64,000 bases of DNA. It comes from Takakia lepidozioides (Eukaryota > Streptophyta > Takakiopsida > Takakiales > Takakiaceae). The number at the start of each line of letters is the position of its first letter. The stretch's first letter is position 1. The notes beneath the pieces were generated by a model. The model saw nothing but the letters and a program-made list of their open reading frames with translations, had not been told where the DNA came from and did no database searches. The stretch spans positions 10,728,001 to 10,792,000 of the forward strand of contig CM060734.1 of the NCBI GenBank assembly GCA_030704615.1. The letters are read 5' to 3'. Positions 20,128 to 30,925 of this stretch are shown in pieces. The position numbers and the translations under genes are program-made.

Positions 20128-20988
20128 GTGGTAGGCGTTATGGCCGACGACGAGCAGCCCCCCCCCCCCTTGGTTTCCTCAGGCGGTCCCCCTGATCCAG
20201 TGTCCTCATCTGATGATTCTCCGCGTCGTACATGCAGTAGCAGCTTGCAGGCTGATTGTGCCCCCCCCCCCCGGTTTGTTTCTTTGCCTGATCTGGACAT
20301 TGTACCCCCGGCTGTGCCTCTGGCATTACATCCTCAACCACCTCCACCTCCACCTCCACGTCCATGTGCCCCCCAAACCCCTAGGAGGGGTCGACTTTGC
20401 CCTAGGTTTCCTCCCCTTCGGCTTGGATGGCCTGAGCCGGATCCTCGCCCCCGATGGGAAGTGCATAGGACTATGTTACTAAGGACCGTTTAGCCTTGTT
20501 GTTGGGGGGAGCACCCCATCCTCATCCTCGAGAATGTGGAGTTCGAGTATTGGGGTAGACGGTATGTTGTGAGAGCCGATACTGACCCTGCTATGGGTCG
20601 GGGTTTATTTACGGTCAATGATATTTTGGTTCCTCCTGGGAGAAACAACATGGTGGACTTGTTTCCCTACTATGGTCCTTACTACATCTCCGGGGAGTTC
20701 CGTACATTATGCCTTGTCGCCCCATACATCCTACCCTATATTTTGTGTGTCAACGGACATGATGTACGTAGACGGGGGTTGTGTTCCATTGAGATCAGAT
20801 TTTGTGATGGTGACCCCGATATCTTCGGCAATGTTGTTGGGCTCATCAACAGTTCTTTGGGTCATCCTAGGAGAACCAATGTAGTATGGGACGAGCGAAG
20901 CGATGGGCATGAGAGCTTTTGTGGTCATACGTCGAGGGGGAAGTGGCTAAAGCCTAGGGGGGAATGGCTAAACCCTGGGGGGAAATGA
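20128..20988 (+). CDS. SET-domain-like reading frame, Pro-rich N-terminus
   Basis: Two open stretches in one frame are separated only by TAG at 20491-20493. The first (20128-20490) is Pro-rich, with two C10-type runs on the plus strand. The second (to 20988) resembles a SET domain: AMGRGLFTVNDI matches the G-x-G-L-F opening, a PYYGPYY word follows, and DIFGNVVGLINSSLG with RTNVVW matches the N-x-x-R/G-F-I-N-H-S ... P-N-V block that binds the cofactor in lysine methyltransferases. The H of the NHS core is replaced, so activity is doubtful. It lies directly downstream of a gypsy gag. It could be a captured host fragment or a TE-specific SET gene. The call rests on motif pattern only. Confidence 0.5.
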
Positions 20989-21060
20989 ACTACTCTATGA
21001 GGGGGAAATGGCTATTCCTAAAGAGAATACAAGGGGAATACGTATAGGCCCAGGGGAATA
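20989..21060 (+). repeat. GGGGAAATGGCTA-type short repeats
   Basis: The phrases GGGGGAAGTGGCTAAAGCCT, GGGGGGAATGGCTAAACCCT and GGGGGAAATGGCTATTCCTA follow one another from about 20935, then GGGGAATAC words recur to 21075. The 3' end of the SET-like frame reads into this repeat (HTSRGKWLKPRGEWLNPGGK), so its last 20 or so residues are repeat-derived. Confidence 0.65.
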
Positions 21061-21099
21061 CTGGGGGAATACTATGGCATATTCATAGGAATATTCGTA

Positions 21100-21340
21100 G
21101 GGAACTTTGGGAACCTATTGGAACCTATTGGGAACCCATTGGGAACTTGGGAACACATTGGGAACATGGTGACATAGGAAGAGTCATTGGAGGACTGTTT
21201 GGGGTCCTTGGAGGACCATTTGGAGTTCTTTGGAGGACTATTTGGGGTCCTTGGAGGCCAATATTTGGCGAGTCTTTGGCGACTTGTGTGAGGGACTATT
21301 TGGGGTCCTCGAGGGCTAAGTTTTGGCAGGCTCTTGGGGC
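21100..21340 (+). repeat. Degenerate tandem repeats
   Basis: GGGAACCTATT-like units repeat at about 21109-21170. They are followed by a larger unit near 30 bases (TTTGGGGTCCTTGGAGGAC) at about 21195-21320. There is no coding signal. Such arrays often sit in LTR-retrotransposon spacers, but the parent element is not identified. Confidence 0.65.
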
Positions 21341-21796
21341 CTTGGTGTACTGTTTTGGAGTCCCATTATGCAAGGATTGGGAGCCTTAGTGAGATTATTT
21401 GAGAGAGATATTCTTGAGGGCTCCTGGAGAGTTATTTGAGAGACCCTTGAAAGTTAGTCTTGTCTATTGTTCAAGCAAGAGAGTGTGGAGATAGGGTAGT
21501 GGGATGAGGGCATGCTGGGATTAGGAATTGCTTTAGTCTCTCTTCCTTGTAGTCTTTCACCCTTTCCGTAGGTGAAGGCAAGAGTCAGTCCGGGTTTGGG
21601 CTGGGGTGTCATTGTAGGAGCAACACTGTGGAGTGTTTTTGGTGTGGGGGAGTTGTTGTCTTGATTTTCTTGTGTTTGGATCCCCTCCACACCTGCATGC
21701 TTGACTGTGCGCCATGTTAGCTTTGTGTGGGCGCTTGTTTTCATAGGAGGTTGGTCCGGATTTGATCACCGGTCAATCCTAGAGCGAGCTGTCGGT

Positions 21797-21876
21797 GGTG
21801 AGGCTGGGGTGATGACCAGTCAGACCATCATTGTTTTTCTTATGGTGAGGCTGGGTTGATGACCAGTAGACCATAG
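21797..21876 (+). repeat. Short direct repeat
   Basis: GGTGAGGCTGGGGTGATGACCAGTCAGACCAT is followed about 47 bases later by GGTGAGGCTGGGTTGATGACCAGTAGACCAT, a near-perfect pair. The stretch from 21341 to 22028 otherwise shows no gene. Confidence 0.7.
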
Positions 21877-22028
21877 GAGTGCTTGCGGTGGATGCAGGTG
21901 CAGGTTTATGTTACGAACCTAGTAGTCTAAGCCATAAGCCGCAACAGGTTCTCTACCCAGTTACCTTGTGGAAAGGGGGATTAGAGACAGATTTACAACA
22001 GGTGTGGTTGTGAGTTTTCATCACGGAG

Positions 22029-23342
22029 GTGCCACCAGTTGCTGAGGAGAGTGCCGGTGCGAGCACTAGCGATACTAGTGGGTATACAAGACGAGGTGTG
22101 CGGTTTAGGCCACCTTCACCTTCATTGTCTTCTGAGGAAGTTTCAGACTCAGAGTTAGGAGGATTCTCGCCGAGGGTGCAAGCAGGGGAGAAAATGTCAA
22201 AATATTTCTTTGACAAAACCAGGTTGAGGAGAGCCACCCAAAGCATCTCAGAGTTGGTCGACCAAACCACGGGGACCTCGGCATCTACCCCTAACGAGAT
22301 GTTAGTCCTGTCATCGGTCTACTTTAAGCAGCTCTTTTGCAGTGCTCATGGTAGCCTGTCTCCCTCGTTCCTCCAGGAAAATTGTCTCCTTCACACCCCA
22401 ACGATCCTTACCCCTCACACTAGTGAGGTGTTGGAAGGCCAATTTACTGCTATGGAGTTGGAGGAGGCCCTTCTCAAGCTTCAGAACAATAAATCCCCAG
22501 GAATAGATGGGATCCCAGTGGAGTTTTATAAAGCTCTATGGTCTGACATTGCTGAAGATTTTACTGCTATGGCTAATCACCTCTTTGACAGCGGGGTGAT
22601 GCCCCCTTCTATGTCCTAAGGAGTTATTACACTTCTTTTCAAGAAAGGAGATAGAACCAATATCTCTAACTATCGACCGATAACCCTTTTGAATGTGGCA
22701 TACAAAATTATGGCTAAAGCTTTGGCTCTACGCTTGCAGCCACTTCTGCCAAATCTTATTCGTCCCAACCAAACAGGGTTTGTGAAAGGCAGATATATCT
22801 TGGACAATTTGCTGCTGGCTCAGGAACTTCCTCACTATGCTCACAGAACTAATCAAGCAATCGCCTTACTTCTTTTGGACTTCGAGAAGGCCTTTGACAA
22901 AGTGGGGTGGAGTTTTCTACTCGCAGCTCTATCCAAGATCGGATTTCAGCAATCTTTCTGCCAGTGGGTAAAAATCCTCCTTTCTACATCCTCTAGCAGG
23001 GTCATTGTGAATGGTCATCTCTCCCATTGCCTTTCCTCTTCTCAGATCTGTACGCCAGGGCTGTCCTCTAGCCCCGTTCATTTTCCTCATTGTGGCAGAC
23101 TCCTTGGGATATATGCTTTAGAACAACAGGCAGATCTCAGGCCTGAGCATAACCAACTACATCACTCGTCTGAACACTCAAGTCATTGACTCGATGTTCG
23201 TGGATGACACTTTCTTGATGCTCCAGGCCAACCAGCAGAACTTGGACTCGGCTGAGGCTACCCTGAACACCTTTTGCTCGGCTTCGGGATTCAAAGTTAA
23301 TTGGAATAAGGCTTCTGCTCTGTTGGTAGGAGATCTTTCTTA
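22029..23342 (+). pseudogene. LINE reverse transcriptase
   Basis: The first frame ends at TAA 22617-22619 in the middle of RT. RT continues through GVITLLFKKGDRTN to a frame change near 23040. After that, in another frame, come RQGCPLAPF and the catalytic FVDD at about 23195. Most plant L1-type RTs have FADD there, so Val in the second position is uncommon. The palm and finger motifs are otherwise well kept, suggesting a recent loss of function. Confidence 0.88.
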
Positions 23343-23346
23343 ATCT

Positions 23347-24620
23347 ATGCTTGGGGACACACCTACTTGGGGAGCAATCCACGGTCTGAAATGGCTTCAT
23401 CCAGGAGAACCCACAACCCTCATGGGTTACACTTATGGGATTGATCTCTCAGATGCTCAAAAGTTCAAAGCTGTGTTGACTAAACTGAAACAAAGCTCAC
23501 TTATTGGGGAGGTAGACATCTCTCCATAACGGGTAGAGTACTGATAGCCCATCGGATCCTAACTGCAGGCATTTGGTACTATGCTGCGGTTTGGCGTCCA
23601 AACTCTTTCCAAATTCAGGAAGTTAGGAAGTTAGCCAGGAATTACATTTGGGGAGCTGAAACCTCTGCTGAGAACAAAAGGCCTCAAGTGTCATGGATTC
23701 AAATCTGCCGCCCAAAGAAGAAAGGAGGTCTGGGGATCATAGATCCAGATCTGCAAATTTCGGCTCTACTAGCCAAATGGATACCCAGATTTTTGGGGCC
23801 AGAAGGGGGCCTTTGGAAATTCCTAGTGTATGACAATTTGGTCCTCTCATCCCCTCTGAAACTAGCAACTTGGGCCCCCTCTCTCCGATGGATCACTCGT
23901 GGTTTCAAACTCAAGTCTATCGGTTCCACTCTATGGTCAAACATATGACAGGCATGGGGTAGATTCCGTCAGTTTCTAGTCCAAAAACCAGCCGCTTCCT
24001 ACTACGAGGTCTTGTTTATGAATACCAACAAGCCTTCATCCCTACAGAAAAATCAAGCAAAATGTTGGTCCTCCTAGGACCACCTTGGGATCAGCCAGAT
24101 CAACAGCATTTGGGGTAACGGTGGCCTCAAGTCCCAAAATGACTTTGTCCACTTCTGTTGGTCGAGCAAGGGCTGTCACAGGGTATCAGGAGATCATACG
24201 ATCAATACCTCCAGAATGGATTACGTACCTTCAATCTGGTCCTTCTATCCCCTCCCTCCCGTGCTGGACTCTCATCATTCTCCACAACAGCCTCTCCATT
24301 CTGTTTGTTTCTGACTCATCTCCCTCCCATCACCTAGTCTTCACCTTTAGTATTGACACTATTTCCTTAACTCTCACCCTCCTCTCCACTACCCCTCTTC
24401 AAATCCCTCCTACCCCTCTCACACCCGTGCGAATCTGTGGATGGTCTCTGCCGGGAAGACCACTAAACCCTAAACCTGATCTCCTGTCACCTCTTCCTCA
24501 ATGGCTTGCTGGAAACACCTTTGTGTGGATCTTGGGTCGTCCACTGGCGGAGTTGGACATAGACCCAATGGAATGGTCTTGGAAGTTTGCAAGGAGCCCC
24601 GAACATTTTGCCAGAGTTTG
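23347..24620 (+). pseudogene. LINE RT thumb and C-terminal region
   Basis: MGYTYGIDLSDAQKF and the downstream GRVLIAHRILTAGIWYY ... ARNYIWG, SWIQICRPKKKGGLGI match the connection region after RT in plant LINEs. The last frame (24085-24621) ends with PMEWSWKFARSPEHFAR, near the usual C-terminus. Stops at 23527, 23946 and within 23950-24084 break it. Confidence 0.75.
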
Positions 24621-25560
24621 AACGAGATATCAATTGGAAGCATCTGAAGCCCTCTTCTACTGCCTCAAAGTTGCATTATAGATAGAATACTCTCTCATAA
24701 AAAGGCACTCGGTCAAAACCCTGCATCTTCCGTCTCTTGTGATTCTGCTTTTCGTGCTTCTTCTCTCCCAGAAACCCTGAGCCTTGTAGCGTTAGTGTAA
24801 TCCACGCATGACCTTCTTCTAAATTTCCTTCACTGCTTTTCTAGTCTGTTTTCGAGGATGCCCCTACTCTGGATTAAAACTCTTAATCTACATGAATTGA
24901 TGCAATTACCTCGGATTGCCTTAGTCAGATTGAGTTATGGCCATAGTAGTCAGATTTGCATTTCATGACGTTCTCTCGGGAAGAGAGGCAAGGTTCGTTA
25001 TTCACTGCTTGCAGTGTGTGTGCCTTATGGCGTAATTCGGGGTTTTATTTATTTTTCCCCAAAATAAACTTAATAAAAATCCCAGGGATACAATCCCCAT
25101 GTTAATGATTTTTTTTTTAAAATAAGGAAAAAATAACCTTACAAAGAGCCATGAAGGTAGATGATTGAGGTTCCACTCCGAGCCAAAAACACGGAAGGAA
25201 TGGAGAAAGTTCAAGGAGGGAGAAAGAGCCAGAAAAGATGGCAACAAGAGGGGTCACATATTCTACAAAGCATTCAGAACCACAAGAGCCTAAACTATAA
25301 GTTACTCCGAAGGCTTTGCCAGAAGAATAGAGAAAAGAACTATGTGCTACCCCTTTTCTTTTTACGAGCCTCAATCGAGAGTTGAGCTTTCGATTTCCCC
25401 TTTCTGAGGCTACGCTTGTGGTGCCTCCAGTTGACTTCGGCTTCATCAGACCCCAAGGGAGCTGAAATGCGAGCGCTAACTGAGATTGCTAACCGCCGTA
25501 ATAATTCTCCAGGAGGAGAATTGTTGGAAAAAAAAGAAAAGGAGGAAAGAATAACGGCAA
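24621..25560. other. No gene recognised
   Basis: The open frames on both strands are short, overlap each other and contain no known motif. An A/T run lies at about 25110-25135. Nothing further is supported. Confidence 0.5.
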
Positions 25561-25564
25561 CAAC

Positions 25565-28500
25565 TTGAGAGAAACGGAGGTAATGCGGTTCGAAGTTTGC
25601 CCAAACAAAGGTAAAATAGCCTACAAAGACAGGGAAGACAACGATGAAAGCTCCGTATACAAATTAATTAACAGCAACAAAGGAAGACCCCTAAACGAGG
25701 TCAAGTCCACTACGCGGACGCAAATGACAACGGGAGCAGGTTGTGCAACGAAGGCAAGACTGCCTAGGAGGGGATGAGAAGCCACGAGGATAACTATCGC
25801 TACGAGGGAAGCGAGGGGATGAAAAGGACAACTTGAATGGAAGGACTTCTATCAGGAAGGAATGATGGTGGTTACATATAACCAACCATACGTACAAAAG
25901 GTACCACGGAATGAACCACAAGCGACAAAAAATGCAATGGATAAAACGGCGCTGAAGGACAACGATGATGGAAACATGACGGAGCATGAAAAAAAGACGG
26001 CAGGAGAAGACAGACAGATACTCCCATGCTTCGAGCTCACGCCGTGCCATTACACAGACGCAAGAAAGGAGAGAGGCTTCGCCCACTTAGCACTACAAGC
26101 ATGCAAGAGGGGAAAGCGAGACTTTGTTCATTTAGCTCTGCAGCAACAAGTACGCGAGAGATCAGAAGCAAGGTATTTCATTTTTTTAGCACAGGATCAG
26201 AAGGAGCGCAGGAGGGTGACTGGTCAAGAATGCAGGCAAGAGACAGGAGAGGAGCACGAGATCACAAGTGCAGGTCAGCATAGAGCGAAGGCAGTTTCGT
26301 CGGGAGACAGTTCAGGACGCGCAGAAACAATGCCGAGGGAAACCAAGAAGAAGGTAGTCACTCCCAAGCCTAGGGCTTTTGACAAGTGATTGTCGGCCCT
26401 ACTTCGCTATCCCTGGCGTAGGTTTCAAAGCGTTGCAGAGGTGTTTCAACTGCACGGAGGCAACCTCAAGACTATGTAGAATGAGGATGGAGGCGTTGTC
26501 AGAAGTCCTCTGGTGCAAACAGACCCAGAATCTAATCCAGCCCGCATTGATGCAATGCATGGTGAAGGCGGAGACTTTGAAAGCGAAATGGGCGAAAGTG
26601 TTATTTGAAGGGCTTCACTGAGGGATGATCAGGGAGGTCAAGAAGGAGAGGCCGGATCCCACCAAGTCCGTAATAATTCGTTGGGGTCCCCTCGTACAAC
26701 ACTTCATGATCAAACAATGGAGGGAAATGACGTCAGACGAACTGGCAAAGATGGGAATCACGCGTAAGGCAGCTACGGTGCGCTATCAAGCCATGAGCTC
26801 GGGGCTGAAGCCTATTGACAGCGAGGAGACTCGTAGTGTCCGAGGTGAGGATAATGCGGGAGAAGCCTCATGACTAGAAGCGTCAAGGGTACCCTGCCTT
26901 CCAGTATGTTAGAGCAAATGCAAGGAATCGAGCTATCAGCACCAAGCTCGTTGTGGGGAACGCCCCCAACAGAAACGCTTGGGCCGGGGACAGGGCTCTG
27001 TGGCGCTGGCAGTTCGGGGCATTGCGCCGCTGGAGCATTTTTTGAAGGACAGGGCGGATATCAACGCCTCATTCCTTGAAGATGACAGAGGCGGCTCCCA
27101 AGATTCACAAGGGCGAGCCAAGTTCTTGAGAAGGAACAGTGGCAGGGAGAGAATACCAAGGGGGACGGGAGAACCAGAAGAAGAACAACTCCATGAGCTC
27201 AGGACAAAATGAAGGCAGGATGGGCAGAAGCAACGACAGCGGAGGTAGTGACTCCCACGAGCCCGCCCCCAACGGAGTCAGTAGCACAGACCTTTGAGAG
27301 ACAGGTACTGGCCCTAAGGCTGTATCAGAATCAATTAGAACAGCTGGAGGTGACCAAGAAGGATCTCTTGCAGTTGTACAAGGATTTTGAACAGCAAGGC
27401 AAGGCGAAGAGAGAGTTGGAACAAAGAATGCAAACCCCTATCCAGATGAGTATGGATACCCAGCAGAGGCTGGAGGAAATATAGGGAAAGCTGGCCAAAG
27501 TAAGCAAGCAGGCGAAGGAGAAATTGGCCCAATACGAGGACATGCTCAAAGGCACGGAGATAGTGCTGGAAGAGACGCGAGAACAATTGCGAGTAAAGGA
27601 GGAAGCACTGTTGACAGCCCAGGCTCAGGCGGAGTCCTACGAGCAAAATTATCGAGCTGAAAGGGCTCAACGAGAGAGCCTCAACATCAAGGCGGAGCAA
27701 ATATTTAGGGCCCTATGAAAGTCCAACAATACAATGGTCATACTACATAGGGACATGGCGTACTGGAAGACCCGCGGGATGTGGGCAAACGAGTTTTGGA
27801 AGGAGCTAGCAGCCCGGAAAGCCAAGGATATCGTAATATAGGCCGGCCAGAGGGAAGGGGTGCAGACAAACCAACCTGAGTGGGAGAACAAGTTCAAGAA
27901 TTGGGCCAGAGATTACTTGGATAGGGCGACCTCCGAAGCCCAGGAGTATAATATGTGTTGGACAATGTCTACGAACAATTGGGGGTAAGCGTGGAGGATG
28001 TGTTCACCCAAACCGAGGAGGAAAAGTGTAGGGTACGAGGAGGAGAAGGCTAAAGAGTTGACCGAGGATGTGGAGGAGTTCACCAGCAGATGGAAGGCTG
28101 TCTCGTATGCAGAGGAGACTTTGGAGGGAACCCGCACAGTCCTTGTTCTCACAGGTGGGACGGAAGACGAGGAAGATTTTGTTTCAATTACGAGGGAAAG
28201 GACGGCCATGGATACGGAGACAGGGAAGCTGGTGGCGCCTACCTTGGAGGACCGATCACGAGGGGATTTGGGGATCAGAGGCGGTGAGCCAGGGGAAGAG
28301 AGACCCCTCTTGACAACAAGGAAACCCCGTTGGTCCTCGCGGAGCGAATGAGCCAGGGATTAATGCCTACAGGTACAAACCGGGAAGAAGCGGTGGTATT
28401 GTCCAGTAGCGAGGAGGCTACGGGCGAATAAAACAGAGAGCAGCGGGAGGAGGCTACACGTGGCCAGATGATGGACGTGGGGAACACTGGCCAGGAGGGA

Positions 28501-28894
28501 CCACTCATTCAAGCAATAGCAAGGGCAGCGGAGCCAAGCGCTTTTTAGGAAGCCCCCAGGGACCCAGCCAGCTCGCAGACAATGGTTGTGTTTCCCAGAG
28601 GCCCTCCTGCCTTCAATAACGACCAGCAAACAACAATACCCCTGTTTGCCAAAGAATTTTTGGGAGCCATCAATGGCTCGCCGCAATGCAAGAGGAGAGA
28701 GAAGGGGTAAACCTACGAGTGTTCCCCGGGGGTGTTATGCCCATTTTCAGGCCCCAGGTACAAGCATTGAGGAGTCAGTCCCCAAGGAAGAAGAACGCAG
28801 GGAGCCACCCCAGGCTCAGACAGAGATCGTTCCAGCGCAAGGAGGAAAGGGACCTGTCTCGGTTCCTCCCATAAGGGCAGTATACATGGGTTAG
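25565..28894 (+). pseudogene. Purine-rich decayed ORF with coiled coil, possible retroelement gag
   Basis: The plus strand is strongly A+G-rich, and protein-like text continues through many stops and frame changes: KKKVVTPKPRAFDK (26350), MRMEALSEVLWCKQ (26490), MIKQWREMTSDELAK (26708), and a long Glu/Gln/Lys-rich coiled coil at 27209-27718 (FERQVLALRLYQNQLEQLEV ... AQAQAESYEQNYRAERAQRE). Further pieces lie at 27998-28351 and 28586-28894. The order of basic N-terminus and central coiled coil suggests a structural or gag-like protein, but no capsid, zinc knuckle or enzyme motif is seen. I do not recognise the family. Confidence 0.4.
27209..27718 (+). pseudogene. Coiled-coil segment of the unknown ORF
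   Basis: About 170 residues with a heptad-like spacing of Leu/Ile/Val and many Glu, Gln and Lys, broken only by one TAG at 27481-27484. No disruption of the heptads occurs at that stop. It is the best preserved part of the 25.5-28.9 kb tract. Confidence 0.5.
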
Positions 28895-29053
28895 GGACTG
28901 CCTATGCCGGTTTTGGATTCTACGAACTAAACTCTCTTCCCTCGTCGGAACAAGGCCTTGTCCTTGAGGGATTCTCGTAACTCCGCAGTATCATGCTCAA
29001 GGGATTAAGGCAGGTTGCAGCGTAGTTACTTAGCTGCTCGTGCTTGATCTCCA

Positions 29054-29272
29054 TTAGGCAGTAAACCGTAGGATGTAATGCTGAATACACCCTGCACTAG
29101 CGTCGATTTTTGCATACTCAGCTGGCTCTTTGAGTACGATGTCCCCTACTACGAGCCTGAAAGCGGTCAAGTCCCGAAGCGTGCCTCTGGTGTTGCGCCA
29201 ATACGCATTAAAAAAATCCGCCGTCCACTCCTCTCGCTGGGGTGGTACGTAGGAGGCATTTTTGAACTTCAA
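29054..29272 (-). pseudogene. Unrecognised minus-strand coding patch 1
   Basis: 72 codons reading REEWTADFFNAYWRNTRG, then LTAFRLVVGDIVLKEPAEYA. The text is protein-like, but no family is recognised. It faces the purine-rich tract and may belong to the same unknown element as the patch at 29736-29998. Confidence 0.35.
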
Positions 29273-29735
29273 GGCATTCTGGCTCTCCTTTGCATTTGAA
29301 ATATTTTGGGTGCGTCCCCTTCAGTGGGTGAGGCTTGCTCCAGTGTGTCAATCAGAGTGAATACAAATCCTGCATTTTTTATTCTAGTCTTTTCCTCTGC
29401 TATGAGATTCTGTCCTCATTCTACTTCAAATCCACCAGGCTTGCTGCGAAACATGACCATGGTGGGCTAAAGACTATAATGGTGTCTCATAAGCATCAAA
29501 GTCTCAATCGTAGGCGAGTTTTCCTGAAGAGGTACAATTCACGACTCAATCAGCACACCCTATCAAGTGGGGTTCGCTCAGAGTAACCTTCCCGATATTC
29601 TTGCTTGATTTCGGTTGTCAGCTAGTTATGGGAATCTGCTGGAGGACCCAATCCCCTTAGGAAGAGGTGGTGGCACAGTGAATATTTATTAAAGCCATGC
29701 ATGTAATGCTCATAACATTTTGAAGCCTACATTGG

Positions 29736-29998
29736 TCACACGAGGGGGTGAGCGTTGATTTTTCTTGCTGTTAAATCACCAACTGTCAGGATGATCACTC
29801 TCAAGGCCAAGAACAATCCTTCCGGCGTCTCTGGTATGGGCATCACATAGAGCAGGGTCTCCAAGGCCACCAAGTATTGGTTGGGGAGTAAGTATCTCTC
29901 AAAGGCTTCGACCGGTACTCCCGCCGTGTCAACGTGATCTACAAAGGTAAGGAGAAAAGGTACCTCTGAGGCTGGATTCCTTCCAGTGACGGTTTCTC
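29736..29998 (-). pseudogene. Unrecognised minus-strand coding patch 2
   Basis: About 87 codons open from a stop near 30000 down to TGA at 29736-29738, in a frame different from the 29939-30139 open stretch. It reads AFERYLLPNQYLVALETLL and MPIPETPEGLFLALRVIIL, with balanced amino-acid use. No start Met or domain is evident. The composition suggests a true coding remnant of an unidentified element. Confidence 0.35.
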
Positions 29999-30179
29999 CC
30001 TACCTTGCGCTAGGGTGATATCCTGGGGTGAATTCTCCTGCCTTTGGGAGTGGTTGCACACAACCGTAGGACTCGATGAAGCTGATCTCTTGACAGCACA
30101 TCGAGAGAATCGTGTGAGTGTCGTTAGTTGGCTCTCCAAAATTCGATTGAGAGGCCCTGTCTCTGAAATTGTACGTTAC

Positions 30180-30925
30180 GATGCAGCTTAGATAGTTTGA
30201 TTCAAGTTAGTATTTCCAACTTTTCAAAACCTTAAGTTTTTTTCATATCTTAGATCCCTTTAGATCCATCAATTTATATACAAATCAAGAACTAATTTTT
30301 TTTCTTAAAAACAACTAAGTTGCAAATGAAGAACTATTTTTTAAAAACTATAATTAATCAATATATCTAAGCTATAAAATAAAATACTTATGTTTATCAA
30401 TCTCTAATTCTTTTTAGATATGTTATATATCCCTTTTCTTAAATGAATGTAGGTGATTTTTTTATTTTGGATATTTAATTATTAAAGTATTTTGTCAGTC
30501 TAGTAATATCCACGTTTTTCCTACTTTTCAAAACCTCAAGTTTTTTTTCAGATCTTAGATCCCTGAGCAGGTCCCTTTAGATCCATCAATTTATATACCA
30601 TTTCACATCTACTAATATTTACGTTGCAAAAACATTTTTCTTATATGTCATATATTCTTAAGATTTTCATTATTATTTATCATATCTTCTTATATAATAT
30701 CATTTATAATTTACAATTTTCACTCCTGATGATCTGTATTTTTATATCTTATTAATAATATATATTTTCACCACATATATTTTATGCGATTACATTTAAA
30801 GTGTGTCAAATGTAACTATAATAATAATAAACATTAACTTAAAGATAATCATTTATTACTAACAAATACATATTTTATACATAAATTACTTTATGAACAT
30901 GCATATAGATTTTGTCTTGCATTAT
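30180..30925. repeat. AT-rich block with a direct repeat
   Basis: The region is dominated by A and T and has no open frame. The phrase CTTTTCAAAACCTTAAG ... AGATCCATCAATTTATATAC at about 30216-30281 recurs as CTTTTCAAAACCTCAAG ... AGATCCATCAATTTATATAC at about 30523-30599. The second copy carries a small internal insertion (CTGAGCAGGTCC...). The pair may be the remains of a duplicated non-autonomous element. Confidence 0.65.

Larger units (their letters stand above)
22029..24620 (+). mobile_element. LINE (non-LTR) retrotransposon, 5'-truncated
   Basis: The endonuclease region is absent. The copy starts in the linker (KYFFDKTRLRRATQSISELVD) and runs through RT to the C-terminal part. Frames: 22029-22618, 22689-23189, a shifted frame to 23342, 23347-23529, 23530-23948, then 24085-24621. 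There are at least four stops or shifts. RT motifs include NNKSPGIDGIPVEFYK, NYRPITLLNVAYKI, NQTGFVKGRYI, LLLDFEKAFDKV, a shifted RQGCPLAPFIF, and FVDDT. The C-terminal WI..CRPKKKGGLGI word marks the zf-RVT-adjacent region of plant LINEs. No poly(A) tail is clear. Confidence 0.9.

Noticed and set aside
25002-25446. Minus-strand open frames with hydrophobic stretches resembling a membrane protein
   Set aside because: Composition-driven text in an AT-rich, purine-biased stretch; no consistent frame and no motif.
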